The position numbers and the translations under genes were made by a program. A DNA stretch of 64,000 nucleotides from contig NZ_CP015405.2 in NCBI RefSeq assembly GCF_001689125.2, positions 2,199,001-2,263,000 of the forward strand, read 5' to 3'. Shown one piece after another: positions 1-11,792 of this stretch (position 1 is the stretch's first letter; every line of letters begins with the position of its first letter). Origin of the DNA: Blautia pseudococcoides (GTDB taxonomy: Bacteria; Bacillota; Clostridia; Lachnospirales; Lachnospiraceae). Below the pieces are notes generated by a model. The model was not told the origin of the DNA. It saw only the letters and a list, made by a program, of their open reading frames with translations, and did not search any database.

Positions 1-1032
1 AAGCCCCTGTGCATTGGCCTCCATTGTGGGAACGCCCATTGCCTCGTGAGGTGTCTTAACAATAACTTTTGTGGCTTTTGCCAGTGCTGCCACGGAGCTT
101 CCCCAGGAGATTACCGCAAATGCCTTGGACTCATCCTGCGGGAAACCGCCCATCCACTGATGGAGTACAGAGGTAACGGTCACATCCTCATAGCCGTATT
201 TATCCAGGTACTCCTCTGTCAGCTCCTCCAGAACCCTTAAAGCCGCAACGTCCTGTACCAGGTTACCGCACTGGCCGTAGCCAACGGTCACATTCTTTAC
301 GCCCTGCTCTGCCGCAAGCATGGCCTCAATGATCGCCACTGCATTGGACATGGAAGGCGGAACCAGTGTTCCGGTCAATGGTCCGTAAGGCTCACGGTTG
401 ATGGAAACGCCTGCCTCCTCATAAATACCGGTCAGACGGTCCACATACATCCAGTCATAGATGGTCCTCTCCAGGGGCACATCCTTTGCGTAAGGAATAT
501 TGTAGGAGATACCGCCTCCTTCATAGCTGGTGAATCCGCCTGCATAGCAGATCTCTGTCAGCAGTCTGGCATCCGGTGTGCCGTGGCGTACCTGTACCGG
601 GGTATCCAGATTTTCAATGATGGAACGGCAGCCGAATACGCCGTGGTTTACAGCCGGAAAACCGTTCAGCATGGATTTCTGTGTGTGGATAGATTCCTTG
701 ATCCCCACTTCAGCCTCCTCGTACCGGTTCTGACGGGTATAGGAGTCAATGGTGGTCGGCAGTAAATCTGATTCGCCTTTGTCCTGTAAATACTGAAGCA
801 GTTTGATATGTTCGTCGATCAATGCTACACCGGCTCTTGGCTGGATCAATGTCTTTCTCTCTTTTTTGGCATTTGCCAGTTTCCGTGAAAAGCTCTTGCT
901 CTCTGGCATGGCTTTATGGTAATCAACAGCTTCCTGGAAATTTACTTCTTTTCCGGTAGGCCACTGTTCCATAACCTCTTTCCGTATTCCATAGAACTCA
1001 TCATCAGATAATTTCTTATTCCTTATGTCCAT
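1..1032 (-). CDS. glmE: Glutamate mutase (methylaspartate mutase) epsilon subunit, partial
   Basis: This is the catalytic TIM-barrel subunit of adenosylcobalamin-dependent glutamate mutase, which converts L-glutamate to threo-3-methylaspartate. The first 344 codons are present and the 3' end runs off the window. I chose the ATG at 1032 because an AAGGAG site lies 10 bases upstream, inside the end of the mutL-like gene. The protein begins [20 protein letters not shown] and later contains [12 protein letters not shown] and [16 protein letters not shown] stretches typical of the family. The gene overlaps the reactivase gene by 17 bases, so translation is probably coupled. With GlmS it starts the methylaspartate route for glutamate made from histidine. 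Confidence 0.93.
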   Translation of the reverse strand, partial: MDIRNKKLSDDEFYGIRKEVMEQWPTGKEVNFQEAVDYHKAMPESKSFSRKLANAKKERKTLIQPRAGVALIDEHIKLLQYLQDKGESDLLPTTIDSYTRQNRYEEAEVGIKESIHTQKSMLNGFPAVNHGVFGCRSIIENLDTPVQVRHGTPDARLLTEICYAGGFTSYEGGGISYNIPYAKDVPLERTIYDWMYVDRLTGIYEEAGVSINREPYGPLTGTLVPPSMSNAVAIIEAMLAAEQGVKNVTVGYGQCGNLVQDVAALRVLEELTEEYLDKYGYEDVTVTSVLHQWMGGFPQDESKAFAVISWGSSVAALAKATKVIVKTPHEAMGVPTMEANAQGL

Positions 1033-2404
1033 AATAAGCAATCTCCTTCTTCATGATTTCCAGAGCAGCCTGTGGGTACTGTTTTGAGAGCAGTCCCATG
1101 GCAGCCAGGATATACTTTCTATCCACTAAGATTTCCGCCTTCTCCGGCCTTAATGAGGCAGGATTGCTTTCATCATATAGTGCGTGCTCTGCAATTTCTT
1201 CCGTATGTTTTGCGTGGATCAGTGCGCCCCCCGTAACTACCACATATTTTACCCGGCGCAGATCCTTTCCGCTCTGGACATAGGTCAGACCGCAGGGGGT
1301 ATAGACCTGTTCCAGAGAACCGGCATGACGGGCAACCGCGGTCTCCACGGCAGCACATGCCAGTGCATAGTCCATTTTTTCCATCTCTTCGCTGTCAGGT
1401 ATGTAATCCGTATGGTGCTCCAGGTAGTCCACAAGCTCGTTTACCTTGTTCCGGGCAAGTCCCGAAATCTTTGCCAGCTTTCTGTCTCCCGCTGCCTCCA
1501 TGATGCCCCTGACGCTGTAACGCATTCCAATGTCACCCTCAACGGTACGCTTGGTGTAAGGCTCCTGCAGTCCTTTGATGACTGTCATGGTATTGGCCGG
1601 ACTTCCGTCAGCAACAGAATATACATCTGTGGTGGCACCGCCCAGATCCACACCTACCAGTTCCCCGATCCCCGGTATCTCGTCCCAGCCGTCTGAGAGA
1701 AGCTCCATGGCTGTCAGCATGGCCGACGGGGTGGGCATGATAATGCCGGACATCAGATCCATGGCCTGGGTCAGTCCTTTTCCCTGCACAATACGGTTCA
1801 GGAAAATTTCCCGTATCTGCTTCTGGGTCGGTTCAATATTTAACTCACCCAGCCTTGGCATTACGTTTTCGCAGATATAGGTGGTCCTTCCCTCCAGGAT
1901 CTCCTGACAGTCGTCCGCACAGCAGCGGTTGCCCGCGATCACGATCGGGCAGTCATAACTGAGTCCGGCAAGCATCTTTGCATTGTACAGGATGCATTCC
2001 GTATTACCGCCGTCTGTTCCTCCGGTAAGCAGTATAATATCAGGATGGTACTCCTCAATCTCCTTCATATCGCCCTTGGTGAGCTGGAAGGAATAAGTCT
2101 TCCACACCTTTGCGCCCGCTCCCAGGGAAGCCTCCCTGGACGCCTGGGCCGTCAGCTCCGGAACCAGTCCGCAGGAAATCATCTTCAGTCCGCCGGCTGC
2201 GCTGGAGCAGGCATACGTCTCCGCAAATTCCAGATGGCCTGTGGTCTTCTCCATAACCTTTATGGCGTCATGAAGACCGTTGTTGATATCTGTCTCTACT
2301 GTTGTATACGCTGCCGCCGTTCCCAGAATCTCACAATTCTCCACGTCAACAGCAGTCACTTTGGTGTTGGTGCTTCCAAAGTCCACCAAAAGAACTGGTT
2401 TCAT
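1016..2404 (-). CDS. glmL: MutL/GlmL-type glutamate mutase reactivase (actin-like ATPase)
   Basis: The 462-residue protein belongs to the MutL family found between the S and E subunits of glutamate mutase. Its inferred role is to reactivate the cobalamin enzyme by ATP-driven exchange of damaged cofactor. An ASKHA/actin-type nucleotide-binding fold is shown by the phosphate-1 motif VDFGSTNTK near residue 8, the second phosphate motif [12 protein letters not shown] near residue 252, and a late [11 protein letters not shown] motif. The gene lies 15 bases after glmS and overlaps glmE, the usual glmS-mutL-glmE order. The ATPase fold is clear. The reactivation role is known for related diol dehydratase factors and is inferred here from position. 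Confidence 0.9.
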   Translation of the reverse strand: MKPVLLVDFGSTNTKVTAVDVENCEILGTAAAYTTVETDINNGLHDAIKVMEKTTGHLEFAETYACSSAAGGLKMISCGLVPELTAQASREASLGAGAKVWKTYSFQLTKGDMKEIEEYHPDIILLTGGTDGGNTECILYNAKMLAGLSYDCPIVIAGNRCCADDCQEILEGRTTYICENVMPRLGELNIEPTQKQIREIFLNRIVQGKGLTQAMDLMSGIIMPTPSAMLTAMELLSDGWDEIPGIGELVGVDLGGATTDVYSVADGSPANTMTVIKGLQEPYTKRTVEGDIGMRYSVRGIMEAAGDRKLAKISGLARNKVNELVDYLEHHTDYIPDSEEMEKMDYALACAAVETAVARHAGSLEQVYTPCGLTYVQSGKDLRRVKYVVVTGGALIHAKHTEEIAEHALYDESNPASLRPEKAEILVDRKYILAAMGLLSKQYPQAALEIMKKEIAYYGHKE

Positions 2405-2419
2405 GATATATCGCCCCTT

Positions 2420-2857
2420 TTACTCTGCTGCCTTACGATCTTCTTCCGGCACACCCAGGTCTTCATATAAAGCTGCGATGGTAGTCTCCGGTGTGGTCCC
2501 CGGTCCGAATACACGGTCAAATCCCATGGCTTTAAAACGTCTCTCAACCTCATCAAAAGGCTGTTTTCCGACCACAATGTTGCCGCCCACATACAGGAGG
2601 ATCCCTTTTAATCCGGCCTCATCACATTTGTCGCGGAGGCCTCTGCAGTCCAGCTCTCCGTGTCCGTAGAGAGAGGAAACCATGATGCCGTCAGCATTGG
2701 TCTCGATCGCTGCTGCAATATACTCTTCCTGGGAAACCATAACCCCCAGGTTGACCACCTCAAATCCCGCACCCGTAAATGCATGTTCCAGAATACTGAT
2801 GCCTACCGCGTGTACATCGGCTCCGATAACACCAATGACTAATTTTTTCTTATCCAC
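2420..2857 (-). CDS. glmS: Glutamate mutase sigma subunit (B12-binding)
   Basis: The small cobalamin-binding subunit of glutamate mutase has 145 residues, close to the usual 137-150. It shows the base-off/His-on signature in order: DVHAVG (the DxHxxG motif, His near residue 16), then SSLYGHGE, then a late YVGGNIV (GG) motif that cradles the nucleotide tail. It binds adenosylcobalamin and assembles with the epsilon subunit. The gene sits between citF and the reactivase with gaps of 20 and 15 bases, so it is in the same operon. Confidence 0.95.
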   Translation of the reverse strand: MDKKKLVIGVIGADVHAVGISILEHAFTGAGFEVVNLGVMVSQEEYIAAAIETNADGIMVSSLYGHGELDCRGLRDKCDEAGLKGILLYVGGNIVVGKQPFDEVERRFKAMGFDRVFGPGTTPETTIAALYEDLGVPEEDRKAAE

Positions 2858-2877
2858 TGTAAACCGCTCCCTTCCAG

Positions 2878-4281
2878 TTATATAGTATTTTTAATGGTAT
2901 CCAAAAGTGTGCCGTCACGGTACAGGACTTTTGCCACTACCCTGTCGCCCCGTTTCACGGCCTTCGGTACACCCGCAATCTCTTCTGCGATCTTCTTTAA
3001 TTCTTTTATATCTTTTACCGGAAGTCCGGCTTTTTCTAATTTTTCTCTCAGTTCTATCCGGGCCGGATTGACTGCAATGCCCCTCTGCGTTACGATCACA
3101 TCCACGGTGCTGCCCGGTGTGGATTTGCAGAGTACCTCATCCACAATGAGAGGCAGTCTTGCTCTTATCAAGGGGGCCACCACGATCGCCAGCTTAGCTC
3201 CTGCCGCTGTGTCGCAGTGTCCGCCGGAGCCGCCCATAATGTAACCGTTGGAATCCGTATGTACATTTACATTAAAGTCTGTGTCCACCTGGGTGGCCCC
3301 CAGGATCACCACATCCAGGCTGTCCACCGCGGCGCTTTTCGCAGCCGGTGAAGCGTAACGCATGGCGGAGATCTCCTGGTGCTTCGGATTCTCACGGATG
3401 GACTCAATGGCTTTCAGATCAAAGCACTGTACATCCAGAATGGTCTCAAAATATCCTTTATTTGCCATATCCACCAGATATCCGGTGATGCCGCCCATGC
3501 AGAAGCTGCCTTTGATATGGTCCTTTTCCATCATTTCCTCCACATATTTGGCAACAGCCAAAGACGCGCCGCCGGCTCCTGTCTGGAAGGAAAATCCGTC
3601 CTTTAAATATCCGGAATTCTTTACCACCTGTGCGGCCAGTCCTGCGATCCGCAGGCCCACCGGGTCACGGGTGATCTTTGTGGTTCCGGAGACGATCTTT
3701 GTGGGGTCGCCTATCTGCTCCACTTCCACCACATGATCAATGTATCCTTCCGCAATGGAGGTATCCTTCAATGGGTATGGCACCAAATTGTCAGTCAGGG
3801 CCACAACCTTCTTTGCGTGCATGGCATCCGAGAATGCATAACCCATGGAGCCGCAGGCAGAAGGTCCGTACTTGCCGCTCAAGTTCCCCATGCAGTCCGC
3901 GCAGGGTGCGGCTATAAACGCAATGTCAACTTTTGAGGAGCCGTTTTCCATATCCCCGGCTCTTCCCCCGTGGCTTCTGAAGATCACCGGGCGCTCCAGG
4001 ATGCCCTGGGAGATGGCTCTGCCCACTTTGCCGCCCATATAGTTGCATTCCAGGCCTGTGACAACACCGTTTTTTATGTGTTCAAGGATCGGCTCATGGA
4101 TATCGAATATGGAACTTGCATTCACATTTAAGTCTTTGATCCCCATGTCCGCTGCCTGGGCAAGCACCATGTTCAGCACATAGTCGCCGTTTCTCATATG
4201 ATGATGGAAGGAAATGGTCATCCCATCCTTTAAACCTGTCTTTTCCATGGCTTCTTTTAAGGAGCCGAGTAATTTACTCAT
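2878..4281 (-). CDS. citF: Citrate/citramalate lyase alpha subunit (ACP transferase)
   Basis: This CoA-transferase-type subunit swaps the acetyl group on the acyl-carrier subunit for citrate or citramalate. I chose the ATG at 4281 (467 residues) because GGAGGTG lies just upstream; an ATG 15 bases earlier overlaps that ribosome site. Family stretches include [26 protein letters not shown] and the C-terminal [12 protein letters not shown]. The start overlaps the end of citE by 8 bases. It lies in one operon with glutamate mutase and downstream of histidine-degradation genes, so the substrate is inferred to be citramalate, the mesaconate-route intermediate, and not citrate. Sequence alone cannot separate the two. 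Confidence 0.9.
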   Translation of the reverse strand: MSKLLGSLKEAMEKTGLKDGMTISFHHHMRNGDYVLNMVLAQAADMGIKDLNVNASSIFDIHEPILEHIKNGVVTGLECNYMGGKVGRAISQGILERPVIFRSHGGRAGDMENGSSKVDIAFIAAPCADCMGNLSGKYGPSACGSMGYAFSDAMHAKKVVALTDNLVPYPLKDTSIAEGYIDHVVEVEQIGDPTKIVSGTTKITRDPVGLRIAGLAAQVVKNSGYLKDGFSFQTGAGGASLAVAKYVEEMMEKDHIKGSFCMGGITGYLVDMANKGYFETILDVQCFDLKAIESIRENPKHQEISAMRYASPAAKSAAVDSLDVVILGATQVDTDFNVNVHTDSNGYIMGGSGGHCDTAAGAKLAIVVAPLIRARLPLIVDEVLCKSTPGSTVDVIVTQRGIAVNPARIELREKLEKAGLPVKDIKELKKIAEEIAGVPKAVKRGDRVVAKVLYRDGTLLDTIKNTI

Positions 4282-5152
4282 ATTGTGCACCTCCATAAAT
4301 GGCTTTCTCCATTTCCAGCACCTGGGAGGCGCGTTTTACTATGGGGGCATCTATCATTTTACCGCGGAGGGAGATCACACCCTTGCCCTGGCGCTTGCCC
4401 TCTTCGATGGCATCCATCACGTCGTGGGCATAGGCGATCTCCGCCTCCGTAGGAGAAAATACAGCATTGACAATGTCCACATGACGGGGAGATATAACGG
4501 CTTTTCCGGCAAATCCCAGACTTTTTGCAAACTCTGTATCCTTCTCAAGACCTTCCATATCCTCCACATCCGTGAATGGTGTATCATATGCTTCAATGCC
4601 GCAGGCCCTGGCAGCGCACACCAGCCTGGTTCTGGCATAGAAAATCTCATTTCCCTCTTTTGTCCGCTTACAGTGCAGGTCAGCGGTAAAGTCCTCACCG
4701 CCTAAAAACAAGCCGATCACTCTTGTATCCGCAGATGCAATATCAAATGCCTTCTCCACACCCATAGCAGTCTCGATCAGGGGAAGGATCTTAACGGTTC
4801 CCTCCTCCATTTTGTTTTCCCGCTCCACCTCTGCCATACAAGCGGATACCTCCCGGATCATATCACCGCCGCTTACCTTTGTGGGCATGATCACATCCGG
4901 TTTCAGGGGGATGACGGCTTTTAAGTCCTCTTTCCAGAACGCCGTATCCGTGGGATTGATCCGCACCACAGTCTCACAGCCCGGATAGGACTGGTAGCGG
5001 AGGGCATTTCTCACCAGTATTCTGGCTGCATCCTTTTCGTCCGGAGATACGGCATCCTCCAGATCGAAGATGATCGTATCCGCGCCCAGGGTATCACCGT
5101 TGATCAGCATGTTCGGCGTATTTCCCGGCAAAAATAACATGGTTCGTCTCAT
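4274..5152 (-). CDS. citE: Citrate/citramalate lyase beta subunit
   Basis: The 292-residue protein is the lyase subunit that cleaves citryl- or citramalyl-ACP to acetyl-ACP plus oxaloacetate or pyruvate. It belongs to the HpcH/HpaI-CitE TIM-barrel family. The start RRTMLFLPGN, the Mg-site motif IIFDLEDAV near residue 28, the acidic stretch GLFLGGEDFTADL and the late KAVISPRHVDIVN are characteristic. Its start overlaps the end of citD by four bases (ATGA). Operon position again points to citramalate, giving acetate and pyruvate from glutamate carbon. Confidence 0.93.
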   Translation of the reverse strand: MRRTMLFLPGNTPNMLINGDTLGADTIIFDLEDAVSPDEKDAARILVRNALRYQSYPGCETVVRINPTDTAFWKEDLKAVIPLKPDVIMPTKVSGGDMIREVSACMAEVERENKMEEGTVKILPLIETAMGVEKAFDIASADTRVIGLFLGGEDFTADLHCKRTKEGNEIFYARTRLVCAARACGIEAYDTPFTDVEDMEGLEKDTEFAKSLGFAGKAVISPRHVDIVNAVFSPTEAEIAYAHDVMDAIEEGKRQGKGVISLRGKMIDAPIVKRASQVLEMEKAIYGGAQYE

Positions 5153-5421
5153 GGCTGCTCAACTCCCCCTCTTTTTAATGCGGTCTCCATACGCGCGCGG
5201 ATCACACAATCCAGCGCGCCCTTGTCCTTGATAAAAACTTTCCCTGTAGACACTTCAAATTCTTTCAGTGTGTCCAGTACAGCGGCCCGTATGGAATCCA
5301 TATACTGGTTGGCTACTACAGAGTCAATTTCCAGTGTCAGTTCTTTGTCGTCCGGCTCGATCTGGATGAACAAATCACTGGATTCCAGGGTTCCTGCTAC
5401 TGCATTCTTGAGAATCTTCAC
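5149..5421 (-). CDS. citD: Citrate/citramalate lyase gamma subunit (acyl carrier protein)
   Basis: The 90-residue acyl carrier subunit bears the triphosphoribosyl-dephospho-CoA prosthetic group. The N-terminal AVAGTLESSDLFIQI holds the conserved Ser of the GTxESSD motif (near residue 14) to which the group is attached. The start is GTG at 5421, preceded by AAAGGAG. The ligase and prosthetic-group synthesis genes (citC, citX, citG types) are not in this window. About 165 bases separate it from fchA. That gap has a short AAGCCGA/TTCGGCTT hairpin just after fchA and nothing else I can support. Confidence 0.93.
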   Translation of the reverse strand: MKILKNAVAGTLESSDLFIQIEPDDKELTLEIDSVVANQYMDSIRAAVLDTLKEFEVSTGKVFIKDKGALDCVIRARMETALKRGGVEQP

Positions 5422-5587
5422 AGGTTTTCTCCTTTCACATTACACATTCTTTTACTCATTTCCTCCGCGCAAAAATCCGTCGACTTCGGCTTTTGCAGAA
5501 AGTTCCGGCAGGATCACTCCGCGCCTCACAGTACACCTTTGGCATATGCGGTACCTTCTGGAAAAGCCGAAATCAATCGGCTTATTC

Positions 5588-6223
5588 TCATTCTTCCACC
5601 GCGCTCCTGGAGACACCGGCCTGTGCCAGGATCTTTTTCTCATATGCCAGGGCATTTTTTTCTATGACTGCGGCTTCTTTGGCGGTCTCTTCCACAAAAG
5701 CCTCGTCTTTGATGGATTCCAGGTTGATCTTTACATTGAAAAGCGCTCCTAAAACTGCTGTCCTTGCCATCATTGTGGCTACCAGAGCGTCTGTCACTGC
5801 TGTCTTGTTGCCTTTTGTCACCATAGCTTCCGCGTAGGGCATAACCTCGTAGGCGCGTTTTGCAACAGATAAAGGAACCGCAACGGCTGCCTTCAGGCCA
5901 TCCTGCATGGCCTTTGTGCGGGCTTTTTTCTCCTCCTCTGTCTCTTTCGGAAGGGTCAGGGCCTGCATGTACAGGTCAAAGGATTCGCTGTCGCGCTTGA
6001 TGTCATCCAGAAGATGCTCGCAGATCTCATGCATGGGAGCAACTGCCTTCTTCATCTCTTCTTCCACTTCCGCATATTTTTTCTTGCCGATGGTGAGTCC
6101 TGCCACCATCTCTGTCAAAGCCGCCGCCAGGGCACCAGCAAGGGCGGAAATACTTCCGCCCCCCGGTACTGGTTCATTGGAGGCTGTCTGCATGGCAAAC
6201 TGTTCAACTGTCATATTTTTCAT
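5588..6223 (-). CDS. fchA: Formimidoyltetrahydrofolate cyclodeaminase
   Basis: The 211-residue, all-helical FTCD_C-family enzyme removes ammonia from 5-formimino-THF to give 5,10-methenyl-THF. The N-terminal EPVPGGGSISALAGALAAAL has the GGGS loop and the small-residue helix of the family, and NKTAVTDALVA follows near residue 138. It lies 52 bases after the formimidoyltransferase gene; in animals the two activities are fused. It completes recovery of the one-carbon unit from histidine. Confidence 0.93.
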   Translation of the reverse strand: MKNMTVEQFAMQTASNEPVPGGGSISALAGALAAALTEMVAGLTIGKKKYAEVEEEMKKAVAPMHEICEHLLDDIKRDSESFDLYMQALTLPKETEEEKKARTKAMQDGLKAAVAVPLSVAKRAYEVMPYAEAMVTKGNKTAVTDALVATMMARTAVLGALFNVKINLESIKDEAFVEETAKEAAVIEKNALAYEKKILAQAGVSRSAVEE

Positions 6224-6275
6224 GATGTGTAACCTCTCCTAATCGAATCCGATATATGTCGTAATTATTTCTTTC

Positions 6276-7169
6276 TTACAGACGTGTCTCCAGAACCTGT
6301 TTGGAGTCAAAGCCTTCAAAGCCTAAGTAGTATTCCGCGCAGTCAACGATAGCCTGCAGCGGGATCAGTCCTACTACCTCACTGCCCAGTACATTGACAC
6401 CGTAGCGTCTTGCTTCCATGCGTACAGTCTCAAATACCGTGTAAACAGAAGTCTTTGTATAGTCTGTCAGGTTCATGGATACCTGAGCGATATTTCTGTC
6501 TTCCAGCATAACGCCCATGGCTTTGCAGAAACGGAAGCCGCCTTTTACGTGACGGATCTTATCTGCGATCTTCTGTGCGATCTCCACATTCGGAGTATCC
6601 AGATTGATGTTGTAGGCGATCAAAGGCATTCTTGCGCCAATGGCTGTCACACCGCCTGTGGGATGAATGGTATTCGGGCCAAAGTCCGGTTTCCATTTTT
6701 CCTGGTCTTTCATTTTCTCAGCCATGCCCTCAAACTGTCCCTGGCGAACCTTAGCCAGATTTTCTCTGTGAGGCGCTGTGGCTGATTTCTCATATAAGAA
6801 GAAGGGCTGTCCGAATCTCTCAGATGCCTCTTTTGCCACTGCTTTTGCCACTGCATCAGCGTCTTCCACTGTCACGCCGCGGATGGGAATGAACGGAACA
6901 ACGTCCACACAGCCCATACGGGGATGCTGACCCTGATGTTTTGTCATATCAATCAGTTCCACTGCTTTACCGATTGCTGCAACCATTGCGTCTTTTAACG
7001 GCTCCGGCTCACCGATAACCGTTACAACGCTTCTGTTGTGGTCTTCATCGGAGGTGTAGTCCAAAAGCTTAACGCCCTCTCTGTTACGGAAGCAGTCAAC
7101 GATTTTTTCTAATTTTTCTTTGTCTCTTCCTTCACTGAAATTAGGTACGCATTCGATAATTCTTTCCAT
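6276..7169 (-). CDS. ftcD: Glutamate formimidoyltransferase
   Basis: The enzyme transfers the formimino group from N-formimino-L-glutamate to tetrahydrofolate, releasing glutamate. I chose the ATG at 7169 (297 residues) because AAAGGAG precedes it; an upstream in-frame ATG would add 22 residues that do not match the family. The start MERIIECVPNFSEGRD, the motif QHPRMGCVDVVPFIP around residue 77 and the late ARRYGVNVLGSEVVGL are typical. It lies 34 bases downstream of hutI. Confidence 0.95.
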   Translation of the reverse strand: MERIIECVPNFSEGRDKEKLEKIVDCFRNREGVKLLDYTSDEDHNRSVVTVIGEPEPLKDAMVAAIGKAVELIDMTKHQGQHPRMGCVDVVPFIPIRGVTVEDADAVAKAVAKEASERFGQPFFLYEKSATAPHRENLAKVRQGQFEGMAEKMKDQEKWKPDFGPNTIHPTGGVTAIGARMPLIAYNINLDTPNVEIAQKIADKIRHVKGGFRFCKAMGVMLEDRNIAQVSMNLTDYTKTSVYTVFETVRMEARRYGVNVLGSEVVGLIPLQAIVDCAEYYLGFEGFDSKQVLETRL

Positions 7170-7203
7170 GATATTTTCTCCTTTATGTTGTAATAAATTT
7201 GGG

Positions 7204-8457
7204 TTACCATTTTTTATGATAAACAGTATCGCCATTCTTGATCACCGTTTCCACCAGGTTGATAGCTGTATGGTAGGGCATAAAATGAATGGACGGGAAT
7301 TTTAAGAAAATAATGTCTGCGGCTTTTCCCGGTTCTAAGCTTCCCACTTTGTCCGCACGGTCAACAGCGGCTGCGCCGTTGATGGTAAGGGCTGTGATGA
7401 CTTCCTCTATGGACATGTTCATGTAAATGCATCCAAGGGCAACCATCAGAGGAATGGAATTGGAGAAGCAGCTTCCCGGATTCAGATCAGAAGCCAGCGC
7501 AACCGCGCAGCCCTCGTCGATCATCCTGCGGGCAGGCGCATATTCCTCCTTCAGTCCAAAAGCGGTCAGGGGCAGGATGGTACTGATGACACCGGCATCC
7601 CGCATCTGGCGGATGCCTTCAGCAGATGCCTTCAGCAGATGGTCTGCGGAAACCGCGCCCACTCTCGCCGCCAGTTCGGAGCCTCCAAGCTGGTAAATCT
7701 CATCTGCATGGATTTTCAGCTTAAAGCCCATTTCCTTTGCTTTTGTCATATAATACTCCGAGTCTTCCACCGTAAATACATTCTTCTCTGTGAAGATATC
7801 CGCAAACTCTGCCAGATTCTCCTCTTTTACTTTTGGCATTACATGATTTAACTGTTCGTCCAAAAATTCTCTTTCTTTTCCCTTCCACTGGGGAAGCACA
7901 CTGTGAGGCCCCAGGAATGTGGAAACAATGTCCACCGGATGGGTTTCGTTTAACTTTTTCATGGCACGGAGCATTTTCAGCTCTGTGTCACAGTCCATAC
8001 CGTAGCCGCTTTTGCCTTCCACGGTTGTCACGCCGAATTCCAGCATACGGTTCAGGCGCTCTTTCCCGGCTTCCATCAGTTCTTCCTCTGAAGCTTCTCT
8101 GGTAGGAACCACGGTGGCGTTGATCCCGCCTCCGCGTTCCATAATAGACATGTAACTGTCGCCTTTCAGTCTCCAGGAGAATTCATCTGCACGGTATCCG
8201 CCAAAGACAAAGTGGGTATGGGAATCTACGAATCCCGGCATGACGGTCTTACCCGCTGCGTCGATCACTTCGTATTCTTCCGGATTTACCTGTTTATCCA
8301 GTTCTTCTGTGGTACCCACGGCTATGATCTTATCATCATGGATGATCACTGCGCCGTCATAGATCAGGCCGATATCTGACATTTCTTTTCCATGCTTCGG
8401 CGCTTTTCCCTTACAGGTTACAAGCTCGGAGGCATGGCGGATGTAACGTTTCTTCAT
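7204..8457 (-). CDS. hutI: Imidazolonepropionase
   Basis: The 417-residue amidohydrolase opens the ring of 4-imidazolone-5-propionate to give N-formimino-L-glutamate. Metal-binding GFVDSHTHFVFGG (HxH near residue 80), the metal-ligand stretch KIHADEIYQLGG, the SADHLL histidine, and the ALASDLNPGSCFS metal/Asp motif are all present, so the enzyme should be active. It starts 23 bases after hutU and is in the same operon. Confidence 0.96.
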   Translation of the reverse strand: MKKRYIRHASELVTCKGKAPKHGKEMSDIGLIYDGAVIIHDDKIIAVGTTEELDKQVNPEEYEVIDAAGKTVMPGFVDSHTHFVFGGYRADEFSWRLKGDSYMSIMERGGGINATVVPTREASEEELMEAGKERLNRMLEFGVTTVEGKSGYGMDCDTELKMLRAMKKLNETHPVDIVSTFLGPHSVLPQWKGKEREFLDEQLNHVMPKVKEENLAEFADIFTEKNVFTVEDSEYYMTKAKEMGFKLKIHADEIYQLGGSELAARVGAVSADHLLKASAEGIRQMRDAGVISTILPLTAFGLKEEYAPARRMIDEGCAVALASDLNPGSCFSNSIPLMVALGCIYMNMSIEEVITALTINGAAAVDRADKVGSLEPGKAADIIFLKFPSIHFMPYHTAINLVETVIKNGDTVYHKKW

Positions 8458-8480
8458 GTCTTATCTCCTTTTAACGATTC

Positions 8481-10523
<2,043 letters not shown>

Positions 10524-10793
10524 TTCACATCGTCTCCTTTACTTTTTTTATGATTTTAGCACCGGGACAGTCTAAAAAACGTCTATTTCCGATAAAGTTC
10601 CTGGACGGTATGAAATTTTTTTAGATATTTTAACCGAAATCCCTTCTGCATTTTAGTTTGATAAAGGGAAAATGTACTAATACACCAGAAAGTATTTTGG
10701 CTATTTTTGAATCAAAGAAGAAATAGAGAATAAGAAAATACTTTTGATGAACAATAAAGGAAGAATGAATGCATGATAAAGGAGAGAGAACAC

Positions 10794-11714
10794 ATGATAT
10801 CACAGAATTGCCTGCACGATGCCCTGTCCTACGGAAAATGTTTTACAGGTCTTGGACGGCCGGCAGATTACATTCCGGAGCTTGCCCGGGTCAACAAGCA
10901 CCAGCTTGGTGTCTGCATTGTAAGTCTGGACGGGGAAATTCTAAAAGAGGGGGCTTATGACAGGCCTTTCACTATACAGAGCATTTCCAAACTGGTCTCC
11001 CTGATCCTTGCGCTCCATGACAGAGGAGGGGAATATCTTTTTCAGGACAAGGTAGGTGTGGAGCCTACAGGGGACCCCTTTAACTCCATCATAAAACTGG
11101 AGACCAGGACACGGCCCTTTAACCCCTTCATCAATGCCGGTGCCATCACAGTGGCAAGCTGTATTGAGGGAAAGGATACGGAGGAGCGATTTGGACGGTT
11201 CCTCACCTACATCCGGCATCTGTGCAACAATGATGAAATTTATCTGAATGAGAATGTCTATCTCTCCGAAAAAAGCACAGGGGACCGGAACCGTGCCCTG
11301 GCATACTATCTGAAGGCATCCGGCATCTTAGAGGGAGATGTGGAAGAATGCCTGGATTTTTATTTCCGTATGTGTTCTGTGGACGTGACGGCGCTTGATA
11401 TTGCTAATCTGAGCGCCGTGCTGGCAAATCACGGGACAAATCCTTTTACAGGGGAAAATCTCATTGAACCCTCCTGCGCCAAAGCGCTCCGGGCACTGAT
11501 GCTCACCTGCGGCATGTACGACGGTTCCGGAAGGTTTGCCATGAAAGTGGGATTTCCGGCCAAAAGCGGCGTGGGCGGAGGAATTGCCGCTGTGGTTGTG
11601 GACCGGATGGGAATCGGTGTGTACGGGCCGGCCCTGGATGAGAAAGGAAACAGTATTGGAGGAATAAAAATTCTGGAATATCTGGCGAAAAAGCTGGACT
11701 GCAGTCTTTTTTAA
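10794..11714 (+). CDS. glsA: Glutaminase
   Basis: A serine-dependent glutaminase, of the beta-lactamase-like fold, that converts glutamine to glutamate and ammonia. I prefer the ATG at 10794 (306 residues, the usual family length) because AAAGGAGAG lies 8 bases upstream; an ATG at 10773 is possible. The catalytic Ser-x-x-Lys is in FTIQSISKLVS near residue 60, and TRTRPFNPFINAGAI and SGVGGGI follow as in the family. It is divergent from the histidine operon, so it may supply the same glutamate pool. Confidence 0.93.
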   Translation: MISQNCLHDALSYGKCFTGLGRPADYIPELARVNKHQLGVCIVSLDGEILKEGAYDRPFTIQSISKLVSLILALHDRGGEYLFQDKVGVEPTGDPFNSIIKLETRTRPFNPFINAGAITVASCIEGKDTEERFGRFLTYIRHLCNNDEIYLNENVYLSEKSTGDRNRALAYYLKASGILEGDVEECLDFYFRMCSVDVTALDIANLSAVLANHGTNPFTGENLIEPSCAKALRALMLTCGMYDGSGRFAMKVGFPAKSGVGGGIAAVVVDRMGIGVYGPALDEKGNSIGGIKILEYLAKKLDCSLF

Positions 11715-11735
11715 GCAGATAAGACCGCACATGCT

Positions 11736-11781
11736 AAAAACACTCTATAGGTATCATGCCGAATACCTATAGAGTGTTTTT
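11736..11781. terminator. Bidirectional terminator between glsA and trxB
   Basis: Two perfectly complementary 19-base arms (11736-11754 and 11763-11781) flank an 8-base loop. Five As at the left edge and five Ts at the right edge give a U-run in both directions. It lies between the convergent ends of glsA and trxB and should serve both. Confidence 0.92.
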
Positions 11782-11792
11782 GAACCGTTTTT

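Noticed and set aside
2878..5421. Citrate fermentation operon
   Set aside because: The genes sit between fchA and glutamate mutase genes, and no citrate carrier, ligase or prosthetic-group gene is present. Citramalate is the more consistent substrate.
5452..5587. Small gene between fchA and citD
   Set aside because: Short frames there lack a ribosome site and family-like content; the gap holds only a short hairpin.
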